DNA of 64,000 nucleotides, from NCBI RefSeq assembly GCF_022662375.1, contig NZ_JAKNQL010000024.1:24461-88460 (forward strand), written 5' to 3'. This DNA is from Pseudomonas sp. CROZ-RG-20F-R04-15 (GTDB taxonomy: Bacteria; Pseudomonadota; Gammaproteobacteria; Pseudomonadales; Pseudomonadaceae). A model generated the notes under the pieces. It worked only from the letters and a program-made list of their open reading frames with translations. It was not told the DNA's origin and did no database searches. Every line of letters begins with the position of its first letter. The first letter of the stretch is position 1. Positions 24,165 to 32,902 of the stretch are shown here, one piece after another. The translations under genes were made by a program, and so were the position numbers.

Positions 24165-24788
24165 ATGACGATTTCCCGACGCAGATTTCTGATCCTCGGC
24201 GCCGTGACCGCCACCGCTTTCGCGATGCCACCGTTTATCAGCCTCAAGGCCTATGCGGCCACTCTGGAGCAACCGGCCATGAACAAAGTGACGATCAACG
24301 TCAACGGCCAGCCGCGTGCGCTGGATGTCGACACCCGTACCACCCTGCTCGATGGCCTGCGCGAACACCTGCAACTGACCGGCACTAAAAAAGGCTGCGA
24401 CCACGGCCAGTGCGGCGCCTGCACGGTGATCGTCGATGGCCGGCGAATCAATTCCTGCCTGACGTTGGCGGTGATGCACGAAGGCAGCGAAGTCACCACC
24501 ATTGAAGGCCTCGGCATGCCTGACAAGCTGCACCCGATGCAAGCCGCGTTCATCAAGCACGACGGCTATCAGTGCGGTTATTGCACACCGGGGCAGATCT
24601 GTTCGGCGGTGGCGGTGATCAAGGAAATCCGCGACGGTATTCCCAGCCACGTCAGTGAAAGCCTCACCGAAGCGCCGCAGTTGATCGCCAGCGAATTTCA
24701 GGAACGCATGAGCGGCAATATCTGCCGCTGCGGCGCCTACTCGAACATCATCGAAGCCATCACTGAAGTCGCGGAGGTGCCGGCATGA
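24165..24788 (+). CDS. paoA: Aldehyde oxidoreductase iron-sulfur subunit (PaoA type)
   Basis: 207 residues. A twin-arginine signal (ISRRRFLILGAV) sends the folded enzyme to the periplasm. A plant-type [2Fe-2S] domain follows (KGCDHGQCGACTV near residue 76, with a further Cys in NSCLTL), then the helical [2Fe-2S] domain with CGYCTPGQIC and the ICRCGAY closing motif. It passes electrons from the molybdenum centre. It is the first of three genes that overlap by four bases each, as in E. coli paoABC (yagTSR). E. coli PaoABC oxidises aromatic aldehydes; the substrate here is inferred. Confidence 0.9.
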   Translation: MTISRRRFLILGAVTATAFAMPPFISLKAYAATLEQPAMNKVTINVNGQPRALDVDTRTTLLDGLREHLQLTGTKKGCDHGQCGACTVIVDGRRINSCLTLAVMHEGSEVTTIEGLGMPDKLHPMQAAFIKHDGYQCGYCTPGQICSAVAVIKEIRDGIPSHVSESLTEAPQLIASEFQERMSGNICRCGAYSNIIEAITEVAEVPA

Positions 24789-25741
24789 GAACGTTCAATT
24801 ACAGCCGTGCCGACTCCCCCGCCGCAGCCGCCGCACAAGCTGCGCAAGTCGAAGGTGCGCGATTCATTGCCGGCGGCACCAACCTGCTCGACCTGATGAA
24901 ACTCGACATCGAAACCCCGCTGCATTTGATCGACGTCAACCACCTCGGCCTGGATCAGATCGAAGCCACGCCCGACGGCGGCTTGCGCATCGGCGCGCTG
25001 GTGCGCAACACCGACCTGGCCGCCGACGCGCGCATCAGAAAAGACTACGCCCTGCTCTCCCGCGCCTTGCTCGCCGGGGCTTCCGGACAGTTGCGCAACA
25101 TGGCGAGCACCGCTGGCAACCTACTGCAACGCACGCGCTGCCCGTACTTCTACGACACGAATCAGGCGTGCAGCAAACGCCAACCCGGCAGCGGTTGTGC
25201 AGCGATTGGCGGAGTCAGTCGGCAATTGGGGATTATCGGCGTCAGCGACGCGTGCATCGCCACCCACCCGAGCGACATGGCGATTGCCATGCGTGCCCTC
25301 GATGCGCAGATTGAAACGGTGAAACCCGACGGCACGACCCGCAGCATCGCCATGGCCGATTTCCATCAGTTGCCCGGCACCACGCCGAACATCGAAACCA
25401 GCCTCACCCCCGGCGAATTCATCACTTCAGTGACACTGCCCGCACCGCTCGGCGGCACCCACATCTATCACAAGGTGCGTGATCGCTCCTCTTACGCATT
25501 TGCGTTGGTATCGGTCGGTCTGATTCTGCAAAAGGACGGCAGCGGCCGCATCGCCGTCGGCGGTATTGCACCGAAACCATGGCGGGTCGAAGCCGCCGAA
25601 GCGCTGCTGCCCAAGGGCGCCAAAGCCGTCAGCGAACGCCTGCTCGACGGCGCCACGCCGACCCACGACAACCAATTCAAACTGACGCTGGTCGAGCGCA
25701 CACTCGGCTCGGTGTTGGCGCAAGCGAGGGAAAAAGCATGA
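24785..25741 (+). CDS. paoB: Aldehyde oxidoreductase FAD subunit (PaoB type)
   Basis: 318 residues of the FAD-binding subunit family of xanthine/CO dehydrogenases. FAD motif ARFIAGGTNLLDLMK near residue 27. Residues 115-140 hold CPYFYDTNQACSKRQPGSGC, the extra cysteine loop that carries a [4Fe-4S] cluster in E. coli PaoB. The start overlaps the paoA stop by four bases. It links the iron-sulfur and molybdenum subunits. Confidence 0.9.
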   Translation: MRTFNYSRADSPAAAAAQAAQVEGARFIAGGTNLLDLMKLDIETPLHLIDVNHLGLDQIEATPDGGLRIGALVRNTDLAADARIRKDYALLSRALLAGASGQLRNMASTAGNLLQRTRCPYFYDTNQACSKRQPGSGCAAIGGVSRQLGIIGVSDACIATHPSDMAIAMRALDAQIETVKPDGTTRSIAMADFHQLPGTTPNIETSLTPGEFITSVTLPAPLGGTHIYHKVRDRSSYAFALVSVGLILQKDGSGRIAVGGIAPKPWRVEAAEALLPKGAKAVSERLLDGATPTHDNQFKLTLVERTLGSVLAQAREKA

Positions 25742-27936
25742 AATTCGACACGCCCGCCACCACCAATCCGATCGACCAATTGAAAGTCATCGGCCAACCC
25801 ACCGAACGCATCGAAGGCCCACTGAAAACCAGCGGTCAGGCGCCTTACGCCTATGAGCAGCATGAGGCGGTGGCCAATCAGGCTTACGGCTTTATGGTCG
25901 GCTCGGCCATCGCCAAGGGTCGCATCAACAATATCGATCTCGAAGCAGCGAAAGCCGCGCCCGGTGTACTGGCCATCGTCACCGCCGCCAACGCCGGCAA
26001 ACTCGGCAAGGGCAAATACAACGCCGCCCATTTATTGGCCGGGCCGGAGATTCAGCACTACCACCAGGCCGTCGCGCTGGTGGTTGCCGAGACGTTCGAG
26101 CAGGCCCGTGCGGCTGCGCAGATGGTCAAAGTTGATTACGTCGCGGCCAAGGGCGAGTTCGATCTGGCCAGCGTGCGCGACAAAGGCGTCGAACCGAAAG
26201 AGGAACTGCCCGACGTCAGCCACGGTGATTTCGACAAGGCGTTCGCCGCCGCGCCGGTGCAGTTCGATCAGACTTACACCACCCCGGATCAGTCCCACGC
26301 GATGATGGAACCGCACGCGACACTGGCGGCTTGGAAAGGCGATCAGCTGACCCTGTGGACCTCCAATCAGATGATTGCCTGGAGCGTCGGTGACATCGCC
26401 ACAACGCTTGGTTTGCCGAAAGAAAAAGTCCGGCTGATTTCGCCGTACATTGGCGGCGGCTTCGGCGGCAAACTGTTCGTGCGCGCCGATGCGATCCTTG
26501 CCGCCCTCGGTGCACGGATGGCCGGCAGGCCGGTGAAAGTCGCCCTCGCCCGCCCGCAGATCGCCAACAACACCACTCACCGCCCGGCGACGATTCAGCG
26601 CATTCGCATGGGCGCGACGGCGGACGGCAAACTCACCGCGATCGCTCACGAAGGCTGGTCGGGCAATCTGGCGGAAGGCAAAGTCGAGGTTGCGGCGCAG
26701 CCGAGTCAGTTGTTGTACGCCGCTGAAAATCGTCGGGTGAGCATGCGCCTCGCGCCGTTGGATCTGCCCGAAGGCAACGCCATGCGCGCACCCGGTGAAA
26801 CCCCGGGGCTGATGGTGCTGGAAGTTGCCATGGACGAAATGGCCGAACAGCTCAAGCTTGATCCGGTCCAGTTCCGGATTCTCAACGACACGCAGGTCGA
26901 TCCAGTAAAAACCGAACGGCCGTTTTCGCAGCGGCGTCTGATCGAGTGCCTTCAGACCGGCGCCGACAAGTTCGGCTGGAGCCAGCGCAATGCGCAGCCG
27001 GGTACACGTCGCGAAGGTCGCTGGCTGATTGGCATGGGGGTCGCGGCGGCGATCCGCAACAACCTGCTGGTCAAGTCGGGCGCGCGGGTGCGGCTGGAGC
27101 GCGATGGCAAGGTCACGGTGGAAACCGACATGACCGATATCGGCACCGGCAGCTACACGATCATTGCGCAGACGGCGGCCGAGATGATGGGCGTCGGTTT
27201 GAAGGATGTCACGGTGCATCTGGGTGATTCGAGCTTTCCGGTGTCGGCAGGCTCCGGTGGGCAATTCGGCGCCAACTGCTCGACCGCCGGGGTGTATGCC
27301 GCGTGCATGAAACTGCGTGAGGCGGTGGCTGGCAAACTGGGCATGGCGGCGGATCAGGCGGAGTTTGTCGACGGTCAGGTGCGGCTCGGCGACAAGAGCG
27401 TGCCGATGCGCAACGCTTCGCAGGACGGCGTTGTGGTGGCTGAGGACAGCATCGAATTTGCCGACCTGGCCGAGCAGTATCAGCAGTCGACCTTCGGCGC
27501 GCATTTTGTCGAAGTCGCCGTCGACGCTGCCACCGGTGAAGTGCGCGTGCGGCGCATGTTGGCGGTGTGCGCGGCCGGGCGGATTCTCAACCCGACAGCC
27601 GCGCGCAGTCAGGTGATCGGTGCGATGACCATGGGCGTCGGTGCGGCGTTGATGGAAGAGTTGGCGGTGGACAAAAAGCTTGGGTTTTTCGTCAATCATG
27701 ATCTGGCCGGGTATGAGGTGCCGGTGCATGCCGACATACCGCATCAGGAAGTGATTTTCCTTGATGAGACCGATCCGGTTTCCTCGCCGATGAAGGCCAA
27801 GGGTGTCGGGGAGCTGGGGATTTGCGGGGTCAGTGCGGCGGTGGCGAATGCGATCTACAACGCCACGGGGGCGCGGGTGCGCGAGTATCCGATCACCCTC
27901 GATAAAATCCTCTCTTCACTGCCGGAGATGATCTGA
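25738..27936 (+). CDS. paoC: Aldehyde oxidoreductase molybdenum-binding subunit (PaoC type)
   Basis: 732 residues, the same length as E. coli PaoC. Xanthine dehydrogenase large-subunit fold: GGGFGGKLFVRAD near residue 240 for the molybdopterin cytosine dinucleotide, MRAPGE near 350, GSGGQFGANCSTA near 507, and the catalytic Glu in KGVGELGICG near 691. It oxidises aldehydes to acids with water. The gene for the PaoD-type insertion chaperone that normally follows is missing; instead the downstream gap is filled with palindromic repeats. Start overlaps paoB by four bases; the longer frame from 25579 is out of register with paoB and rejected. Confidence 0.9.
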   Translation: MKFDTPATTNPIDQLKVIGQPTERIEGPLKTSGQAPYAYEQHEAVANQAYGFMVGSAIAKGRINNIDLEAAKAAPGVLAIVTAANAGKLGKGKYNAAHLLAGPEIQHYHQAVALVVAETFEQARAAAQMVKVDYVAAKGEFDLASVRDKGVEPKEELPDVSHGDFDKAFAAAPVQFDQTYTTPDQSHAMMEPHATLAAWKGDQLTLWTSNQMIAWSVGDIATTLGLPKEKVRLISPYIGGGFGGKLFVRADAILAALGARMAGRPVKVALARPQIANNTTHRPATIQRIRMGATADGKLTAIAHEGWSGNLAEGKVEVAAQPSQLLYAAENRRVSMRLAPLDLPEGNAMRAPGETPGLMVLEVAMDEMAEQLKLDPVQFRILNDTQVDPVKTERPFSQRRLIECLQTGADKFGWSQRNAQPGTRREGRWLIGMGVAAAIRNNLLVKSGARVRLERDGKVTVETDMTDIGTGSYTIIAQTAAEMMGVGLKDVTVHLGDSSFPVSAGSGGQFGANCSTAGVYAACMKLREAVAGKLGMAADQAEFVDGQVRLGDKSVPMRNASQDGVVVAEDSIEFADLAEQYQQSTFGAHFVEVAVDAATGEVRVRRMLAVCAAGRILNPTAARSQVIGAMTMGVGAALMEELAVDKKLGFFVNHDLAGYEVPVHADIPHQEVIFLDETDPVSSPMKAKGVGELGICGVSAAVANAIYNATGARVREYPITLDKILSSLPEMI

Positions 27937-27950
27937 ACACCTGAAAAGAG

Positions 27951-28440
27951 CCCCTCACCCTAGCCCTCTCCCAGAGGGAGAGGGGACTGATCCGGGGATA
28001 TTTGAGGGCTGCACCGACGTGAACGTCCTGCTGTGAATCCATAATCGACACAGCCATTTCAGGTCGATGTATGACGCATTGCTATGAGTCCATAATCCAC
28101 TCGGTCTCTCAGGTCGATGTATGACGCCAGACACCTCGGTCGACCCCCTCTCCCTCCGGGAGAGGGCTGGGGTGAGGGAAATTGGATAGTCTCATCGACC
28201 TGAAGGATCGGCTGTGAATCCATAATCGACTCGGTCTCTCAGGTCGATGGATGACGCCAGACACCTCGGTCTGCCCCCTCTCCCTCCGGGAGAGGGCTGG
28301 GGTGAGGGAAACTGGAGAATTTCACCGACTTGAACGTCCTGCTGTGAATCCATAATCGACACAGCCATTTCAGGTCGATGTGTGACGCCAGACACCTCGG
28401 TCTGCCCCCTCTCCCTCCGGGAGAGGGCTGGGGTGAGGGA
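27951..28440. repeat. Expanded palindromic element array (130-bp tandem period)
   Basis: Starts with a left arm CCCCTCACCCTAGCCCTCTC and contains three right arms CCCCCTCTCCCTCCGGGAGA beginning at 28144, 28274 and 28404, exactly 130 bp apart. Between them GTGAATCCATAATCGAC ... CAGGTCGATGTATGACGCC recurs. The first full unit (27953-28178) is 52 bp longer than the 174-bp copy near 40.8 kb, and it carries an internal duplication with a 52-bp period. No gene is present in this 510-bp gap. Confidence 0.85.
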
Positions 28441-28446
28441 AGCGCT

Positions 28447-28923
28447 TCACTCGGATCGCGGATACTGCTCATCACTCACCTGCTCCATCCAATCCGCAAC
28501 CTTGCCATCCAGTACTTCAGCAATAGCGATATGGGTCATCGCCGTGGTCGCAGCCGCCCCATGCCAATGCTTGGCCCCCGGCGCAATCCACACCGTATCG
28601 CCTGGACGAATCTCACGAACCGGCTGCCCCCACTCTTGCACAAACCCGGAACCGGCCGTGACGATCAATGTCTGCCCCAACGGGTGCGTATGCCACGCGG
28701 TACGCGCGCCCGGCTCAAACGTCACCGTAGCACCACTGACCCGCGCCTCGTCTGTGCCTTTGAACGGCGCATCGACGCGTACCGTGCCGATAAACCAGTC
28801 CGCTGGGCCTTTGGCCGAAGGTTGCGAACCATTCGGTGTGACTGTCACACGTGGGATTTCACTGGCCTGCACCTCACCCGCCAACAGGGAAAGGGTCAAC
28901 GCAGAAGCGGCAATCGGGTTCAT
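28447..28923 (-). CDS. Secreted cupin-domain protein
   Basis: 158 residues: signal peptide to about residue 21 (AGEVQAS), then a single cupin barrel. Metal-ligand motifs are visible: TAWHTHPLGQTLIV near residue 75 and the second motif GDTVWIAPGAKHWHGAA near 110. Quercetinase- and carboxymuconolactone-like secreted cupins have this form. It is divergent from a LysR regulator 97 bp away, a common pairing in which the regulator controls the cupin gene. The cognate substrate is unknown. Confidence 0.8.
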   Translation of the reverse strand: MNPIAASALTLSLLAGEVQASEIPRVTVTPNGSQPSAKGPADWFIGTVRVDAPFKGTDEARVSGATVTFEPGARTAWHTHPLGQTLIVTAGSGFVQEWGQPVREIRPGDTVWIAPGAKHWHGAAATTAMTHIAIAEVLDGKVADWMEQVSDEQYPRSE

Positions 28924-29020
28924 GGCAATTCCTCCAGATAATCAATGCCAGTACTTTACCGAGCCGAACTGTTCCGATAATCGTCTAGAATTCAAAAAAA
29001 CTTATGCAGGACACTCATCA

Positions 29021-29914
29021 ATGCTGCGTGAAAATGCCACCGACCTGCTCGCCTTCCTCGCCGTCGCCCGCGAGCGCAGTTTCACCAAAGCTGCTGCCAA
29101 ACTGGGTGTTTCGCAATCGGCGTTGAGCCATACCATCCGCGCCCTCGAAGCCCGTCTGGGCCTGCGTCTGCTGACTCGCACTACCCGCAGCGTTTCGCCG
29201 ACCGAGGCCGGCGAGCACCTGCTGCAAACCATCGGTCCACGCTTCGAAGAAATCGAAGTGGAACTCGCCGCTCTGAGCAACTTGCGCGACACCCCGGCGG
29301 GCAAGATCCGCCTCAACGCTACCGATCATTCGCTGGACTGGTTGCTGCGCCCGGTGCTCAAGGACTTTCTGCCGAAGTACCCGGACATCAGTGTCGAGGT
29401 GAGCTGCGACTATGGTTTCGTCGACATCGCCGGGCAAGGTTTCGACGCCGGCGTACGTTTGGGCGAGGACGTCGCGCAAGGCATGATCGCCACCCGCATC
29501 GGCCCCGACATGCGCATGGCGGTGGTCGGCTCACCCGCCTATTTCACCAAACGAACCGCGCCGCAAACGCCACGCGATCTGACCGATCACGCCTGCAACA
29601 ACCTGCGCCTGCCCACTAATGGTGGGTTGTACAGCTGGGAATTCGAGAAGGATGGCGAAAGCCTGAAAGTGCGGGTCTCCGGGCAGATCACCCTGAACGG
29701 CGTCTACCCGCTGCTCGACGCCGCGCTGGACGGTTTCGGTCTGAGCTACATCCCGGAAAACATCGTCGCGCCGTATCTGGCCGACGGTCGTTTGCGGCAA
29801 GTGCTGGAGGATTGGTGCCCTACATTTTCCGGTTATCACCTGTATTACCCGAGCCGGCGTCAGGCTGCGCCGGCGTTTGCGTTGTTGCTGGAGGCGTTGC
29901 GCTATCGCGGCTGA
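29021..29914 (+). CDS. LysR-family transcriptional regulator
   Basis: 297 residues. Winged helix at 1-60 (FTKAAAKLGVSQSALSHTIRALEARLG), effector-binding domain from about 88. It is of the CrgA/PA2220-like type often next to aldo/keto reductases and cupins. The ATG at 29021 is chosen because the HTH begins at the normal distance from it; an open frame reaching back to 28382 lies antisense to the cupin gene. Likely controls the divergent secreted cupin and perhaps the aldo/keto reductase that converges on it 19 bp downstream. Confidence 0.88.
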   Translation: MLRENATDLLAFLAVARERSFTKAAAKLGVSQSALSHTIRALEARLGLRLLTRTTRSVSPTEAGEHLLQTIGPRFEEIEVELAALSNLRDTPAGKIRLNATDHSLDWLLRPVLKDFLPKYPDISVEVSCDYGFVDIAGQGFDAGVRLGEDVAQGMIATRIGPDMRMAVVGSPAYFTKRTAPQTPRDLTDHACNNLRLPTNGGLYSWEFEKDGESLKVRVSGQITLNGVYPLLDAALDGFGLSYIPENIVAPYLADGRLRQVLEDWCPTFSGYHLYYPSRRQAAPAFALLLEALRYRG

Positions 29915-29933
29915 GCGCCGTCTAAGCGATCGT

Positions 29934-30878
29934 TTAACCCAGCAACGCAATCAACTGATGCCGCTGCGCATCGGTGAGCATCGGCCCGAACCCGGCCTTT
30001 GCGTTATCAGCCATGTAGTGCGGATTGCCTGTACCGGGAATCACGCACGTCACCGCCGAATGCGAGAGCAGAAACTTCAGCGCCAGTTGCGGCCAACTGT
30101 TGACCTGCACGTCGGAAACCCAGCCTGGCAACGGTTTGCCTTTGAGTCGGGCGAGCAAACCACCGCCACCAAAAGGTCGATTACAGATCACCGCCACACC
30201 ACGCTCGCGACACAACGGCAGGATACGTTTTTCCACGCCTCGGTCATCAAGGGCGTAATTGATTTGCAGAAAATCCAGTGGCTCGGCCTTCAGCACCGCT
30301 TCGACTTCTTCGTAGGCCGAGGGCGTGTAATGGGTGATGCCGATGTAACGGATCCGTCCCTGGGCTTTCCATTCACGCAAGATCGGCAGATGGGTTTGCC
30401 AGTCGAGCAGGTTGTGGATCTGCATCAGGTCGATGCGTTCGGTGCGCAGCAGACTGAACGATTGCTCCATCTGCGCGATGCCCTCCTCGCGTCCGCGCGT
30501 CCACACTTTGGTCGCCAGAAACGCCGGCGAACGCGGTTCGTGGATCGACAACAGTTCACCGGTGGTTTCCTCTGCCCGGCCATACATCGGTGAACTGTCG
30601 ATCAGCGTTCCGCCCTTTTTGAACAGCTCATCGAGCACCGCCGGCAATTGCCGATAGGCCGGATCACCGGGGGCGACATCGAAACCGCGATAGGTGCCCA
30701 AGCCCACGATGGGTAGCAATTCGGAGCTGGACGGGATGGCGCGGGTCTGCATGGCGTGGCCTCCGGTGGTCGCGGGTGTCGTGGCAGAGGCCAGCGCCCG
30801 ATCAAGGGTGAAGACCGCCGAAACCCCGGCAGCCAGCGTGAGCAATCGGCGACGGGAGTAACCCTCAGTGTGGCTCAT
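29934..30878 (-). CDS. Tat-exported aldo/keto reductase
   Basis: 314 residues. The start MSHTEGYSRRRLLTLAAGVSAV is a twin-arginine signal, so the enzyme is folded with its cofactor and exported. The AKR barrel follows: GLGTYRG near residue 60, LIDSSPMYGRAEE near 91 with catalytic Asp and Tyr, LATKVW with the catalytic Lys near 122, and the C-terminal VIPGTGNPHYMADN near 286. It would reduce or oxidise a small carbonyl in the periplasm; substrate unknown. The ATG at 30878 is chosen as the first before the RR motif; the frame from 30974 lacks a ribosome site. Convergent with the LysR gene. Confidence 0.82.
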   Translation of the reverse strand: MSHTEGYSRRRLLTLAAGVSAVFTLDRALASATTPATTGGHAMQTRAIPSSSELLPIVGLGTYRGFDVAPGDPAYRQLPAVLDELFKKGGTLIDSSPMYGRAEETTGELLSIHEPRSPAFLATKVWTRGREEGIAQMEQSFSLLRTERIDLMQIHNLLDWQTHLPILREWKAQGRIRYIGITHYTPSAYEEVEAVLKAEPLDFLQINYALDDRGVEKRILPLCRERGVAVICNRPFGGGGLLARLKGKPLPGWVSDVQVNSWPQLALKFLLSHSAVTCVIPGTGNPHYMADNAKAGFGPMLTDAQRHQLIALLG

Positions 30879-30990
30879 GCTGGTTCCCCTGCTGCGTGGA
30901 TCTGTTGCATGTTGTGTGGGCGAGCGGCCCGGTTGCAGGGCTGAACTACACTGCGACAGCGATCCTTCACACACCGTTAAAAGTAGCCGA

Positions 30991-31761
30991 ATGTCCCGAA
31001 CCCTGATGTCACTCGTCGCATTGATCGTTGCCGTGTACCTGGTGCTGTGCGCGGCGCTGTTCTTTTTTCAGCGCTCGCTGATCTATTTTCCGCAGCCCAA
31101 TGCTGTCAGCAGCAGCGACTCACAACTGATCCTGTCGATGCCGGACGCGCGGGTTTCAGTGATCACCCGCGAGCACGTCGGGCCGCGGGCGCTGATCTAT
31201 TTCGGCGGCAATGCCGAGGACGTATCGCGCAATCTGCCGGAGTTTGCCGAGGCGTTTCCTGAATACGCGGTGTATCTGCTCAACTATCGCGGCTTTGGTG
31301 GCAGCGGTGGCTCACCGTCCGAGGAAGCGATTGCCGAGGATGCGCTGGCGCTGTTCGACCAGGTGTATGCCAGTCACCCGCAGGTTTCGCTGATTGGCCG
31401 CAGCCTGGGATCGGGCGTCGCCGTGCGTCTGGCCAGCCAACGGCCAGTGCAAAATCTGATTCTGGTGACGCCTTACAACAGCCTCGAAGAAATCGCAGCA
31501 CGGCAATACCCGTGGGTGCCGGTGAAGTGGTTGCTCAAGGATCGCTTTGAATCGGGCAAGTACGCCGCGCATATCCGTGTGCCGACGCTGCTGCTCGCGG
31601 CCAGCGACGACGAGGTGATTCCACGCGCCAGCACGCTGCGCTTGCTGGAGAATTTCCCGCAAGGCGTGGCACTGCTCAAAGTGGTGCCGGATTCGGGGCA
31701 TAACTCGATTTCCGACCGTGCGCAGTATTTGCAGTGGATGGGGAATGTGTTGAATCGCTGA
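30991..31761 (+). CDS. Membrane-anchored alpha/beta hydrolase (BEM46/ABHD13-like)
   Basis: 256 residues. One N-terminal membrane helix (residues 4-26) and then an alpha/beta hydrolase fold. Nucleophile Ser in GRSLGSG near residue 137, Asp in ASDDEV near 207, His in PDSGHNS near 237. The YFGGNAEDVS oxyanion-hole motif near 70 is typical of the family. Substrate unknown; the catalytic part probably faces the periplasm. The divergent partner is the Tat-exported reductase 112 bp away. Confidence 0.82.
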   Translation: MSRTLMSLVALIVAVYLVLCAALFFFQRSLIYFPQPNAVSSSDSQLILSMPDARVSVITREHVGPRALIYFGGNAEDVSRNLPEFAEAFPEYAVYLLNYRGFGGSGGSPSEEAIAEDALALFDQVYASHPQVSLIGRSLGSGVAVRLASQRPVQNLILVTPYNSLEEIAARQYPWVPVKWLLKDRFESGKYAAHIRVPTLLLAASDDEVIPRASTLRLLENFPQGVALLKVVPDSGHNSISDRAQYLQWMGNVLNR

Positions 31762-31849
31762 ACCAAGTCGAAAAAGCCCAGTCCTACTCGCGCCGCTTTC
31801 TGCGGCTCACTCAACTTTTGCGTTGTCCTCCTTCAGAGCTGCCCGCCTC

Positions 31850-32716
31850 ATGCGCCACGCCGTTCGTTCGTCTCGCTTCGTTTCGCTGTGCCTGCTGATC
31901 CTTTCGCCGCTGTTCGCGGAAACCGCCCATGCCGGTGCCGAGCGGCAACTGGTGGCCGCCATCAACGACTATCGCGCCCATCCACAACGTTGCGATCGAC
32001 GTCCGGCACAACGGCTGGCACCGTTGGCGCTGAAGTCGAACCTGGCCTTGCCGATCGGTTATCGCAACGCCGGCGGCATGCGTGAAGCGTTGAAGTCGTC
32101 CGGCTATTCCGCTGTCGCGGTGCGCAGTATTCGCGTGATCGGCGCCGAGGACGCCGAAGAGGCTTTCGAGCTGCTGCAAGACGAGCACTGCGCCGCGCTG
32201 CTGGATGCGAGCTACGCCGACATCGGCGTCAGTCGGTCGCGCAATGAGTGGCAAGTGGTTTTGGCGCAACCGGTGCTCGACAGTCGCGTTGGCGATAACC
32301 GCAGCGTCGGCAAAGCCTTGCTCGCCGAGGTTAATGCTGCACGTGCCCGGCCTCGGCTGTGCGGACGTCAGCGATTCGCCGCCGCCCGGCCGTTGAGCTG
32401 GAACGCCGCGTTGGGCGCCGCCGCGCAGGGGCACAGCAAAGCCATGGCTTACGGCAACTACTTCGCCCACCGCGACCCGGACGGCGACCTGCCCGCCGAT
32501 CGCGCCCGTGCAGCCGGCTATCGCGGTCGGCAGATCGGCGAAAACATTGCCGCCGGGCAGAGTTCGCCGGGCAAGGCCATGGCCGGATGGCTGGCCAGCC
32601 CCGGACACTGCGCCAACCTGATGAACCCGATGTTCACCCAGGTCGGCGCCGGGTTTGCCAGTGAAGCGCGCAGTGATGAAGGGGTTTACTGGACGATGGT
32701 GTTTGGTGCGCAGTGA
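31850..32716 (+). CDS. Secreted CAP-domain (SCP/PR1-like) protein with a duplicated half
   Basis: 288 residues; signal peptide to about residue 29 (AETAHAG). Residues 165-285 form a CAP domain with the family motifs GHSKAMAYGNYFAHRDPDG, GENIAAGQ, and GWLASPGHCANLMNPMFTQVG. Residues 32-140 look like a degenerate second copy: NDYRAHPQRC...RLAPLALKSNLAL lines up with NAARARPRLC...RPLSWNAAL. The N-terminal copy lacks the CAP His and Glu residues. The ATG at 31850 is preferred over an upstream TTG at 31823 without a ribosome site. Function unknown in bacteria. Confidence 0.8.
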   Translation: MRHAVRSSRFVSLCLLILSPLFAETAHAGAERQLVAAINDYRAHPQRCDRRPAQRLAPLALKSNLALPIGYRNAGGMREALKSSGYSAVAVRSIRVIGAEDAEEAFELLQDEHCAALLDASYADIGVSRSRNEWQVVLAQPVLDSRVGDNRSVGKALLAEVNAARARPRLCGRQRFAAARPLSWNAALGAAAQGHSKAMAYGNYFAHRDPDGDLPADRARAAGYRGRQIGENIAAGQSSPGKAMAGWLASPGHCANLMNPMFTQVGAGFASEARSDEGVYWTMVFGAQ

Positions 32717-32818
32717 CTGGTCGCACAAGCTTCAGTTTCAGCCATTCCTTGCGCAACGTTGACGGCGATACAACGGCTATCGCGGTCCGCCACATAGTCA
32801 TGACGTTGTGGTGACAGT

Positions 32819-32899
32819 AAAAAGATCGCAGCCTCCGGCAGCTCCTACACAGGATTTATGGTTTCCCTGTAGGAGTTGCCGAAGGCTGCGATCTTTTGA
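32819..32899. repeat. Palindromic repeat (GATCTTTTGA / GTAGGAGCTGC family, arms reversed)
   Basis: AAAAGATCGCAGCCTCCGGC is followed by AGCTCCTAC, then the inverted copy. Compared with the copy at 15920-15996 the arms are in the opposite order. It abuts the stop of the amidohydrolase gene. Confidence 0.8.
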
Positions 32900-32902
32900 T
32901 CT

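Noticed and set aside
28144..28440. CRISPR-like array with regular period
   Set aside because: The repeated units are long palindromes with a 130-bp period and related, not unique, sequence between them; no cas genes.
28382..29020. N-terminal extension of the LysR gene
   Set aside because: It lies antisense to the secreted cupin gene, and the HTH starts at the normal distance from ATG 29021.
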